Below are positions 20,826 to 30,480 of a DNA stretch of 64,000 nt, in pieces. The notes beneath the pieces are model-generated. The model worked only from the letters and a program-made list of their open reading frames with translations. It was not told the origin of the DNA and did not search any database. A program made the position numbers and the translations under genes. The first letter of the stretch is position 1. Each line of letters begins with the position of its first letter. This DNA comes from Sternotherus odoratus. Lineage: Eukaryota > Chordata > Testudines > Kinosternidae. The DNA lies in the NCBI GenBank assembly GCA_032164245.1, contig JAVMKO010000003.1, positions 92,317,890 through 92,381,889 of the forward strand, given 5' to 3'.

Positions 20826-22097
20826 TGATATCTGACACGACTATAACAACACTACGTAAATGTACTCTGAGTTATTTATATAATTAATCTAACTGTAAGT
20901 GATTGCTATTTAAATTAAACAAGGTTCTGCTCATTATTATGCATTATTAGAAATATTTAACAGATTACATTGAGGAATAATATAATTCACCTCAAAAGAT
21001 CTGAAAGTGCTTTACAAATGTAAACCCCTAGACAGTTTTATATCTCACCCAAGGGGGAGCTGATCATGTTTACTGCCAGAAAGTGGTAGGTTTAGATTTT
21101 ATGTCACTGTTTACTTTGGGTAACATATTTCTGTGTTTTAAAAATAGTTAACCTAAGTACGGAGTGGCAACAATGATAAACACTAGAGAAATCAATGAAC
21201 AAGTGAATAAGAAACACTCTGTCCATCTCTGGGTAATATGTGGCATTTAGCACCACTTAACTCCCCTGTATGAGGAAATGAAGCATACTTTATTAGTTCA
21301 AACTTCAGTTGACTAGTGTATCAATTGAAATTGAATGTAGATGGACAGAATGTAATTACTTGGGTTGGTGTTTGGTAAGTTACATGAGACTTGGCATCGA
21401 TTAAGTGTGTCATATACTGAATCATCAGTATTATTTCATGTGGGTACCGTGTTTCCACTAAAAGACTGCTGTTTTGAGTAGCAATCCAGCAGCATTTCTG
21501 AGATCTGGTGGAATCAAAGCAATGATGTTTAAAGCTTACCATTGTTACTCATTTTTGCAATACTAACTTTGTTTCAGGTTTTTTAAGTTTCTTGCTTCAG
21601 CGTCCATTTTGATTTACAATTTTTTATAAAGAAGCTGTTAAAATAATTTCATCCATAATCTGGACAAGAATCTCTGTGTACAAAATCATCCTGCCGTCTC
21701 CATATAACTAAGCATGATGATGCTCTCTTCTGATTATAATATTATGTAGTAACCATTAAACATCATGTATAATGTGTTTATACATTTAAACACACATATA
21801 AAATGGGTAAAAAGACACCTTAAACTTTAAAGTGTCTTTTATTCCATCCAGGGTATATTCACAATATTTTTCTGTTTTATAAAATAGAGGAAGGTAATAA
21901 ATCATGCAATTTTTTTCAATTATTAATGCTTGTGTTTTCATTATATGTTTAACAATTGTAACATCTATTTGTTTGGACATTATTTCTTAAACTTGATCAG
22001 TAAATTTCAGAAAAGGGAGCCAGATATTCAGGTAACTTTCCTCTTGGTAACATTTATCATATCTTAGTTAGCCTTCGCTAACTGTGATCCTCTAGAA
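20826..22097. other. AT-rich intergenic stretch with a MIR/L2-like scrap
   Basis: Around 20998-21080 the text AAAGTGCTTTACAAATG resembles the old MIR or L2 3' region. The remainder is AT-rich, with an AAAGACACCTTAAACTTTAAAGTGTCTTTT hairpin near 21810-21840 (arms of about 10 bp) and no gene. Confidence 0.45.
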
Positions 22098-22655
22098 CAG
22101 GGGTGGGCAAACGTTTTGGCCCAGGGGCCACATTGAGGTTCAGAGTTGTGCGGAGGGCAGGGTAGGGAAGGCTGTGCCTCCCCAAATAGCCTGTCCCTGC
22201 CCCATCTGACCCCCACTCACTTTACACCCCCTGACTGACCCCCTCAGAACCCCCAACCCATACAAACCCCTCCCCCGCTGCTCCTTGTCCCTTGATTGCC
22301 CCCTCCTGAGACCCCCCATTCTAACTGCCCCCCAGACCCCCACCTCCTATCTAGACCCCCCCGCTCTTTCTTCCCTGACTACCCGCTCCCGAGACCCTCC
22401 CACCCTAACCACCCCCGCCCCCTGGGGCCCCACCCCTATCTAAGCCCCCCTGCTTTTTGTTCCCTGACTGCCCTCTCCTGAGACACCCCCACCCAAACCC
22501 CTCCTAAAACTCCACCGCCTAAGGTCCCCTGTTACTTACTGTGTTCAGCTGGGCTCTCCAGCCTGAGTGTGGGGCCCGGGGCTCGCCGCACTCTGCCCGC
22601 CTGGTGCCCTGGCGCCCAGCTGAGCTCACCGGCCGGATAAAAATGGCTGGCCTTT
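22098..22655. mobile_element. hAT MITE (CAGGGGTGGGCAAAC end) with C-rich core
   Basis: The left end CAGGGGTGGGCAAACGTTTT, followed by GGCCCAGGGGCCACATTGAGG, is the diagnostic terminus of a hAT non-autonomous family widespread in reptiles. The core (about 22180-22540) is a C-rich series of CCCCTGACTGCCCC-like units. The right end is not clear and the copy may be truncated near 22655. The same family appears complete at 28306-28903. Confidence 0.7.
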
Positions 22656-24029
22656 GTACTCCACACATTACCATAAGTGTAGACGCACCCTAAGAGGTGA
22701 TAGGGTTATCACCTGCAAGTGTTTAAACTAAGATGAGCATCAGGGGACACCTCCTGACAAGGGGAGTTCTTAAGCTAGTCTCCTAAGGGAGTAGTGGAAG
22801 CCCCTCACTGTTTTGACCTTTCAAAGCAGAGTGGTTAAAGCGCTAGCAAAGTTAGTGCAAGGAACATTTTTGCATTGTATTAGGTACACAGAATTTAAGT
22901 TTAGGTAACCAGTGAAGTATTTTCCTTCTAATTTTGATGATTCTGTATTTGCAATTCAAAATAACTGGAATGTTAACATTTCAAGTTTTCAGAACAATGT
23001 AAGAACAAGTTTGCTTTTTTGCCAGAAACTTCCAGTAGTTTGGCTTCTTCTGTTTTCCCAGAGAGAGACTGTGGTTTGCATAATTCTGCTCAGAAAGAAA
23101 TTGCATAAGAAAAACAAGCCCAGCAGTAATACACTCTCAAAAAGTTTGAAAGTGCCCTTATTAAAAAAATACTAAGTTCTTGCAATTATTATTATTATTA
23201 TTATCACTTTATTATTTGTATTTTTGTAGCAGCTAGAAGCCTCAGCTATATCTCAGGATCCCATGAAGAGTTACAATCGCACTTAAACATGGATGTGGAA
23301 AAACAGTTTTACAAGCCAAGAAGTGACTCCTCAGTTGTGAGGAGGGAAGTATAAGCAGGCTTCTCCTCACTTCTCCAGGAGGCTGTTGCTGGTGGGTATA
23401 GAACATTGTGCAAGGGAGGTGGGAGACTGGTCGAAGTGCAGGTAGGGAATGGAAGAAGATACAAAACTGAGAGTAAGAGAAGGTCACAAAATAGATGAAT
23501 TCAGGCTAGGGCACAGGACTTACAAAAAGCCCTTCAAACCACATAAACCCTTACATTGGGGCATTGTAGGATGTACAGTGAACCTGACCCAACACCCATT
23601 AAAGGCAATGGGTATAATATTTCTACAGACCTCAAATGATATTGGATTAAGCCAGTTATGTAGGTGAATTCTCCAAAAAGGAGCTTTAAAGGGAGTTTAG
23701 GCTGAGTAAGGGAAGTAGTTTTATGTCTACTGTATGTTCTTGAAAATAAACCCACCATTATATATTGGCCTGAATTTCTTCCCCCATTTAAAGAACGTGA
23801 TGGTTATAATTTGTGTTTTAATATGGAATGATTCTCAGTCATGCAATTCATGCTTTGTTTTTGTCAAACAGGGTAGTATGGCATTTTCCACCTATAGCAG
23901 CAATACTGATTACTCAGTTTAGTTCCAGTCAAATAATTTTACATTTGAATTATGTATTGGCTTTGTTGCTCTTGAAACCCATGGAACATGCAATGAAGCT
24001 TGATGTAACTAGACCTATGGAGACATAGA
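22656..24029. other. Intergenic stretch, no gene seen
   Basis: There is an ATT trinucleotide run near 23185-23205, and a GTGTAGACGCACCCTAAG motif near 22677 that resembles the end of a short DNA element. No exon or long homologous frame is seen. Confidence 0.5.
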
Positions 24030-24415
24030 AAACTAATGAATGCTGACATTCTGACCCTTTTGGCTGATAGCAAAGAGGTATTGGTAAATATCATGGGTGG
24101 GGCATCTGTGTTTGAAGACCACAGTTTGAAGGCAAACACAAAGAAAACTGAGGTTATGCAAGTAGGGAAGGTGGAAGAAGAGCTGTTGATTGAAGTTTCA
24201 GGAGAGAAGCTAAAGCAGAAGAAAGCATGTGTGCTTGGGAAGTATGTCAGTGCTGTTGGCAAGAGATCTGGAGAAACGAAAAGAAGAACCCAATGTTCAT
24301 GGGCGGCAGTGAAAAAGATGGCAGGATTACTATAGGATCAGCAATTAAGTAACAAACTGAAAGGAAAAATATATGCTGCATGTGTTTGCCCCTGCCTGCT
24401 CTGTAGTTTAATGGT
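24030..24415 (+). pseudogene. LINE reverse-transcriptase fragment (YADD-box to thumb)
   Basis: The plus strand reads NADILTLLADSKEVLV, then KANTKKTEVMQVGKVEEELL, EVSGEKLKQ, and KYVSAVGKRSGETKRR, followed in frame by KMAGLL and NKLKGKIYAACVC. This is the region from the catalytic box to the post-RT segment of a non-LTR retrotransposon ORF2. In the catalytic box the expected YADD reads NADI, so the copy is dead. The same family probably supplied the remnants at 7441-7643 and 8975-10260. Confidence 0.7.
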
Positions 24416-25899
24416 GGATTTTATGCCAATGGAAGAAAAGAAAATGCAGGTAGTAGTAAAGTGCCACCACTTGCCTCAAAGCATGGGGAGACTTGATGGG
24501 GCCGATGGTGAGACAGGACAGTTCCATCTACGAGGGAGTGCACTGCTTCCCCTCCCCTATTCCTGCTTCTGTGGGGAGGGGCTCTTGTGGCTTTGGCCAA
24601 AGGTACAGTCACTGGCTGTGTGGGTCCTGCTCCAGAAGCTGCTTTGGGGGAGGTAGGAGGAAGATCTGGTCCCTTTCCCCGCTCCCTTGAGGCAGAGGGA
24701 ATAGGTGACGTTTAGCGCGTACGCTCGTGCCCATGTTGCCTGCGCCTCGCGCGCTGTGTGGCTGGGAGCCGTTGGCTTGCAGCGCTCTGTTTCACGACCC
24801 TCTTGTTCTTGGATGTGAAGAGCCTGCGTCTGGAACAGCATGTGAAACGCAGACGGACAGGCCATTGTCATCAAAGCCCTTCTTCCCTGGGGTTAGTATG
24901 GTCAGCGTGGGAATTGGCACAAGGCCAGGCCTAGCAAGAGGAACCAGCTCAGGACTGAGATCTGACACGGAGACAGATGAGATCATCTTGCAGAGGAGAC
25001 AGAAGCAGATAGACATCCTTCCGTAGGCATTGGAGGGACCTAGCCCTGCCCTACTGGAGCAACTTTGAGATGTGGCCCTTGAGGGTTCATTTGGGCAGCT
25101 TTGCAGGGGATTTGTGGGCCTGGGATTGTTGCCCTGTGGAGAAGAGTGTGTTCAGTCTTCACAGGAGCAGAGACTGGGTGAGGACTAATGGCCTGCAAAT
25201 GATGTGGAAGGAGAGTCACGGGATTAGGAGAGCAGCTGAGGAGGAGCCAGGACCCCAGGTGGGGCAGTTCACTTTGTGGGTGGTGAGGTGTTAGAGGAGT
25301 GCACGCCACCAAGAGGGGATCCTGAACCCTTCGCGCAGGAGGTCAATGGAAGAGATTTGAGGTCTGAGATTGACGACAACGAGGGTCTGAGCCTCATTGA
25401 GGTGGACAAAGATGATGAGGAGCAGGTGAGTGTCCCCAGGCCCGTGCTCACAAAGAATCCTACAGGCCTCCTCAGAATATGGCAATAGAGTTTGCCAACA
25501 GCCCACAGATACTAAAGAAGGAATTGTGAGGCTCAGGGCAAAGGTAGCTGCCAAGTAGTTCCTCTTTTTGACATTCCCCTCAAAGGATGTGGGACGAGCT
25601 GGCAAAATCATTGGCATTGGTTGCCATAGGCGGGGCGGCCTGCCAGAGAAGAGTGGGCCCTCTCAGATGAGGGGGTAAACCTGTCACGTGTTTAGGTGGG
25701 ACTGACATGGAGCAATCAGGGAGCCTCCTTGCCCATTGCCAGGCAGCAGCATTCTTAATGGGACAGAGACAGGAGTTATGGTGGCTAACAACCTTGGATC
25801 CATTTGGCTGCTCAGGAATCATCTGTATAACGGCTAAGAGGGAGTTTGTGGATTTATTTACTTGCTGTTTAGGAAAGACACAGGAAGTGCACAAAAAGG

Positions 25900-26280
25900 A
25901 CCAAAAAAAAAAAAAAAAAGACTGACAAACCCCTCAGCGCTAAGGTGCCTCAAACACTTGAGAAGTGGTCAGCGGCCTTTTACACTTATGTGAGTATAGT
26001 TTGTGTGAGGAGCCCCAAGAAATGTATTTCTTTGCTCAAGTACGAGGATTTAATAGCAGGGTTTGTGCCACATGTAGTTGGGTAGCATGGTTAAGGTATG
26101 CCAGAGATTCAGAGAGGGCAGCAGAAGAGCCTGAATCATGCTGACAAAAAATAGACCAGGAACTTTGGCTAGAGTGTGTGATTTTTTTTATTGCCCCACC
26201 CAGCTGGCATTCACAGACAGCGGGTGGCCAGTGCCAAAACCACCTTTTCAAAATGCAGAACGGTGTGCTTTGCCTTTAAC
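25900..26280 (+). pseudogene. DIRS ORF1 (gag-like) remnant
   Basis: Across two frames the plus strand reads VVSGLLHLCEYSLCEEPQEM, then SWVAWLRYARDSERAAEE and, after a stop, KIDQELWLECVIFF. The pairing of a WLRYDxxFR-like block with an ...LWL... block is typical of the conserved patch in ORF1 of DIRS elements. It contains stops and frameshifts. The acidic frame at 25276-25488 may be an upstream part of the same ORF. Confidence 0.55.
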
Positions 26281-26329
26281 TATTGACAAGTTTTTGCTCC
26301 CAAAGCAAAAAACATTGTTGTTGGAGGTG

Positions 26330-26960
26330 TAGGAGTCACCCTAGAGCCTGTCCTGTCATTAGGGGTGTGACAGAGAGGCCTGTTTTCAGTTCATGGCTCT
26401 GTCAGCTGTTCTCGTCAGGCCTGATATACTCACTGCACCTAACTCACTGTGGTTATAATCTGTATCTGAAAGGTGTCATGTAACGTCACTAGAAAACTAA
26501 TAACTCACCAATCATTAATATTCAGGTGTGATGTATGTATGAGGTATATGCTGAAAGTTATAGATATATGCTGGAATTCTGATTATGCGATGTGTTTATG
26601 TGTCTTTCAAGGAGAAAAGGAATGGTCAAAGTTGCTGGACCGGGGCTGCAGTTTATACACAGACACTCATTGTATGGAAGCCAGTCTGGGGCTGTACAGA
26701 CTGCTGGAGTCAGACTCACTGATCCAGGGATGCACAGCACAGACATTCAGGCTATGACCTGCATGCTAATCTGCTGGCTGCTGGTGTTCGCACAAAAGAA
26801 TCACACAAGAGCATTTAAGGTTACAGGACAGGCGGTGACACAACGCCTCACAGGTCTGGATTGCAGACTGGTCTGCTAAATGGCAGTTCCAACAAGGTGG
26901 TAGGAAAGGGGGTCAGCAAGGACAGAGGGGGACAGTAACCAGGGGAAAGGCTCCTTCTCC
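26330..26960. other. Unassigned segment inside the DIRS copy
   Basis: The part 26390-26630 contains GTGTCATGTAACGTCACT and ATGATGTATG-type repeats like those of some reptile LTRs. It may be an insertion splitting ORF1 from the RT. The part 26880-26960 (Gln/Gly/Lys/Arg-rich in frame) may be the ORF1 tail. I cannot define clean ends. Confidence 0.35.
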
Positions 26961-26999
26961 AGTTGATACAGGTAGGATGGAACTTGTTATTGGACAAAA

Positions 27000-27900
27000 G
27001 TCACAGCTTATTTATGGAATGGATTTTCGGATGGTTTTCAAATCCCAGTGAGGGACTGAGGTGCCACTACTGGGCAGGGAACTTGAAGTCCGTTAAAGGC
27101 TTTGAACATATAATGAGGGTTAAGATCCCCTTGGAAGGGGCAGCAGTGGCAGGCCCTTTTCCACATCGTCCGGTGCTGGAATTGCACCTACTTCCCCTGG
27201 GTGTGCTACCAAAGAAGGCGAAGGGTGAATACAAGCTTATCCGTCACCTGCCCTGCCCTCAGGGCTCATCGCTAAATGGCTGTATTGACACCCAGCTGTG
27301 TTCGGTGAGATACGCCTCATTTGATGCTGTGATAGCCATAGTGAAGGAGTGTGGCTCTGGGGGTGGCATTAGCTAAATGCAACATCATGTCTGCATTCCA
27401 GTTGCTCCCAGTGCATCCCAGGGACTTCAGCTTGCCTGGGTTTCAGTTTGAAAGCCACTACTATTTTGATAAAGCCATGCCCAGGGGTGCTCGGTGGCAT
27501 GTGCTGCTTTGGAAAGATTCAGCTCTGTGTTGGAGTGGGTGATTATGCACAGTGCACGATCTCCCTGACTTCTTATTTGAAGGAAGATTAGGGACAGGAA
27601 ATTGTTAGTACTTGCTTCAGGCATTCCAGGGCCTCACCAAGTCCCCAAGGGGACCTTCACTACAGAGAAAACAGGAGGCCCTGCCAAAATGTAATGTACC
27701 TGGGCATTGAACTGGGCAGAGTTTGGGTTGTTTTTCCAGCAGAGAAGTTGGAATTGGTCAGGGCACTGATCTGGGCTCTCAAAGGAGCAAAGAAAATTAC
27801 ACCGAGGGAAGTACAGGTGCTCTTGGGGCACCTAAACTTTGTGTGCCAGGTTGTGGCTCCTGGCTGAGCATTCTGTACCTATCTGACATCAGCCTATTTA
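27000..27900 (+). pseudogene. DIRS reverse-transcriptase domain, inactivated
   Basis: The frame from 26963 contains AGPFPHRPVLELHLLPLGVL, PKKAKGEYKLIRHLPCPQGS and SSLNGCIDTQLCSVRYASFD, the fingers of a DIRS RT. The next frame gives SAFQLLPVHPRDFSLPGFQF and DKAMPRGAR. The catalytic box, usually LDD, here reads HDLPDFLFEG, so the first aspartate of the pair is lost. A stop (about 27541) and at least two frameshifts are also present. The copy cannot encode an active enzyme. Confidence 0.75.
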
Positions 27901-28305
27901 GAAGTGTGGGAAAGCTTTCTGGAGGTGTTTAATGATGCTTCCATATGGCGTTCAGACTGGTTGCTCAGGACTGAGCTGCAGGTACAATTCAGTGCCTCAG
28001 GAAGCCTAGGTTTCGGGGTTTACTTTCAAGGAAAGTGGTGTGCGCAGATGTGGCCAGAAAACTGTGTGGTTCAGGGGATTACAAGGAACATCACCTTCCT
28101 TGACTTTTCTTATAATGGTGGCAAGCACTATTTAAGGAGAGAACTTTCAGAACAAATCTATGGTCCATATTGTAAACTGGCAGTCGGCTAAGTTTGCTCG
28201 GGTAATGAGGCTGGTGAGGGCCTTCGTTATACACTGCCTGAAGCTGAACATCCTTTTTTCATACAGTGCATGTCGCAGGATAATGGTGTTGCTGATGCTC
28301 TGTCT
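27900..28305 (+). pseudogene. DIRS RNase H domain, interrupted
   Basis: The plus strand reads WESFLEVFNDASIWRSDWLL, then SASGSLGFGVYFQGKWCAQM and NCVVQGITRNITFLDFSYN, followed by ARVMRLVRAFVIHCLKLNIL. With one 1-base shift near 28280 it reaches NGVADALS at about 28283-28305. These are the GFGVYF, TFLE-like and ADALS blocks of DIRS RNase H. The ADALS block is cut exactly by the hAT MITE, and the frame resumes after it as QFQDSKFRVLTLL. Confidence 0.8.
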
Positions 28306-28903
28306 CAGGCGGGGTGGTTGTGGAGGGGAACGTTTTGGCCCGAGGGCCACATCTGGGTATGCAAATTGTATAGCAGCCATGAATGCTCATGAAATTGGAA
28401 CTTAGGGGGTGAGGGCTCCAGCTGGGGGCGCAGGCTCTGGGGGGGGAGGGGGTTGGGGGAGCGGGAGGGTGTTCTGGGGTGGAACTGAGGGGTTTGGAGT
28501 ACAGGAGGGGGTTCAGAGCTGGGGCAGAGGCATAGGAAGGGAGGCAGGGATGCAGGCTCCAGGCAGTGCTTACCTCAAGCTCCCAGAAGCAGGAGCATGT
28601 TCCCCCTCCGGCTCTTACATGCAGGTGTGTCCAGGCAGCTCTGCACACTGCCCTGTCCTCAGATGCTGCCCCTGAAGCTCCCATTGGCTGCGGTTCCTGG
28701 CCAATGGGAGCTGTGGGGGAAGCATGCAAAGCCCCCTCCTGCTCCTACACGTAGGAGCTGGAGGGGGGACATGCCGCTGCTTCCAAGAGCTGTGAGGGAG
28801 GAGGGCAAGCCCCTGATCCCACTCCCTGGTGGGAGCTCGAGGGCTGGATTAAAACATCTGGCGGGCCGGATGTGGCCCCTGGAGTGTAGTTTTCCCATCC
28901 CTG
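28306..28903. mobile_element. hAT MITE inserted in the DIRS RNase H region
   Basis: The 598-bp element starts CAGGCGGGGTGG, followed by AACGTTTTGGCCCGAGGGCC, and ends CGGATGTGGCCCCTGG...TTTTCCCATCCCTG, an inverted-repeat pair of the same family as at 22098. The 8-bp flanks CTCTGTCT (28298-28305) and CTCTATCT (28904-28911) match at 7 of 8 positions, as expected for a hAT target duplication. The core is G-rich. Open frames inside it are by-products. Confidence 0.85.
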
Positions 28904-28911
28904 CTCTATCT

Positions 28912-29900
28912 CAATTTCAGGACAGCAAATTCCGGGTGCTCACTCTGCTTGCCTGCAGGGATCCACAGGCAATGCCCCAGCAACTGTGGAACCTTGGCTC
29001 ATGATCGCTGTGTGACTCCATTGTCCTGCAGACACTGGGGGTCTATAAGGCCAGCCTTACAGAGTTCATGAAATTTAGGGCACAGGAAGGGCTTCATCAT
29101 TGATGCTCCATAGTTACACATCAGGTGCTGCAATATGTGGTGTCACTGACCCACTGCAGATTGTTTTCCTCCATTATATCTGGCCAGCTGCAGGGTCTGT
29201 CCTACTGGAGTAGGCTGGTGGGTTTCCCAGACTCACGTGGACATTTTGTAGTATGGAAGCTCTTAGAAGGGCGGCTCAGGAGGGGTTGGCACTGGTGGGA
29301 TGACAGGTTATCCAAACACTGGAAACCCTGACAGTTTTATTAAAGGTTCTACCCTGGGTCTGCAGGCCATTTTATTCAGGGCAGCACTCATTGTTGCCCT
29401 TTTCGGTGCTTTTGGAGTGAGTGAGCACTGGTGCCTTAGGCAGCTGCAGACAGGTTCCAGCATTCATTGAAATTAATGGACTCTATCCACAGGAGCAATG
29501 TTCCTGCACTTAAGGTACTCAAAACAAACTAGAAGAGGAGAGGGGCTTAAGGGGTGTTGAAGGAACATGCAGACAAATGATTATGCCCCATAAAGGCAGT
29601 AAAATCCTTACTAAAAATACAGGGGCATCAGCTGGGTGCCCTGTTCACAGAGGGCGATGGCAGCTTCCTGACAAGGTACCAATTCACTGCTGTACCAAGA
29701 AAAATAGTAATCTACTGCAGTCTTGCCCTGGATAAATTGGTACTCATTCTTTCAGGGCATCAACATCAGCAGCTGCAGGGAGGTTTGGTCCATGGATGCA
29801 ATAGAACACTGGAAATCAAGGTGTTACATAACTTATGTCCACACCAAGGAAAAGATAACAGGGAATGGTAAAATGTAACTAACTCAATGCACCTTTTGTT
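28912..29900 (+). pseudogene. DIRS tyrosine recombinase remnant
   Basis: Following the RNase H tail (PQAMPQQLWNLGS), the plus strand shows VYKASLTEFMKFRAQEG, then VLQYVVSLTHCRLFSSIISG and LQGLSYWSRLVGFPDS, the SAM-like core-binding domain. Further on are GALFTEGDGSFLTRYQF and a shifted MDAIEHWKSRCYITYVH. The last block resembles the RWxSxxYxxYxR end of the catalytic domain. Here HWKSRCYITYVH keeps the tyrosine, but the final arginine is not apparent. There are many stops and frameshifts. Confidence 0.65.
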
Positions 29901-29929
29901 TCAGAAGGTATCCAGAGCATACTCAGTAT

Positions 29930-30475
29930 TTGGATTTGCAGGCATTCTATAGTGCACTGGGCCCACAAGAGCGTGAGCAGGACAGCAAGCAGATTTCTAT
30001 GGGGCTTCAGGCTCGAAGCTGTTTTCATCCAGTGGTTTGGCGGAAAATATATGCAGTGGTAGAAGCTTGTGTCTCTTCTGCACCCACTCATGAACAACAT
30101 GGAATCACCTCAGTCCTGGTTATTCACCTCAGGTAGAACAATCTCAGGGGCTGTACAGGAGTCAACCTAAGGGACAGAATCCAGAGGGATGTTAGCTTGC
30201 TTAGGCAATCATGGCTAGAGGTGAGGTTGCTCTGCTCAGAAATGCTCGCAAGGCAGGTTTGGCAGGGAGTCACAGATCCAGCCCAAATGGATGAGACTAG
30301 GAAGAAAGTGGATAGTGAGGTCACTAGGCTATCCCTGAATAGAGGGGATTCTGTGATACTGCATAGGAACATCTGTTACAGTAGGCCTGAATTTTCAGGG
30401 ATGATGGTGTATACTTGTCAGATGGAGGTGCTGATACGGGGTGTGAGGGAATGGACTGGGCAGGAGTTGTGATAC
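29930..30475 (+). pseudogene. SGNH-hydrolase-like segment at the 3' end of the DIRS copy
   Basis: In one frame 29940-29975 reads GHSIVHWAHKS, a GxS-like block I. Then VLVIHLRxNNLRG (about 30110-30145) fits the GxND block III with G and D both changed. SEMLARQVWQGVTDPAQMDE (from about 30235) and KKVDSEVTRL follow, then a shifted DDGVYLSD near 30400 fits the DxxHxS-type block V with H replaced by Y. The order and spacing fit an SGNH/GDSL hydrolase domain, as reported in some YR retroelements (Ngaro-type) and Helitrons. The gene is broken by stops. Confidence 0.6.
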
Positions 30476-30480
30476 CAGGC

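Larger units (their letters stand above)
24700..30480 (+). mobile_element. Decayed DIRS-like tyrosine-recombinase retrotransposon (boundaries approximate)
   Basis: A series of broken plus-strand frames gives, in order, ORF1-like text (about 25900-26280), reverse transcriptase (about 27000-27900), RNase H (27900-28305, resuming at 28912), a tyrosine recombinase (about 28980-29880) and an SGNH-hydrolase-like segment (about 29930-30475). This domain order is that of DIRS/Ngaro-type elements, which use a YR and not an integrase. The left edge (a CpG-rich stretch near 24710-24780) and the right edge are guesses, because terminal repeats could not be identified. At least one hAT MITE (28306-28903) and possibly another insertion near 26330-26630 interrupt it. 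Confidence 0.75.

Noticed and set aside
28259..28729. 156-residue minus frame and several plus frames at 28409-29004
   Set aside because: They are in the G-rich core of a hAT MITE. Only the end of the plus frame (from about 28912) is real DIRS coding.
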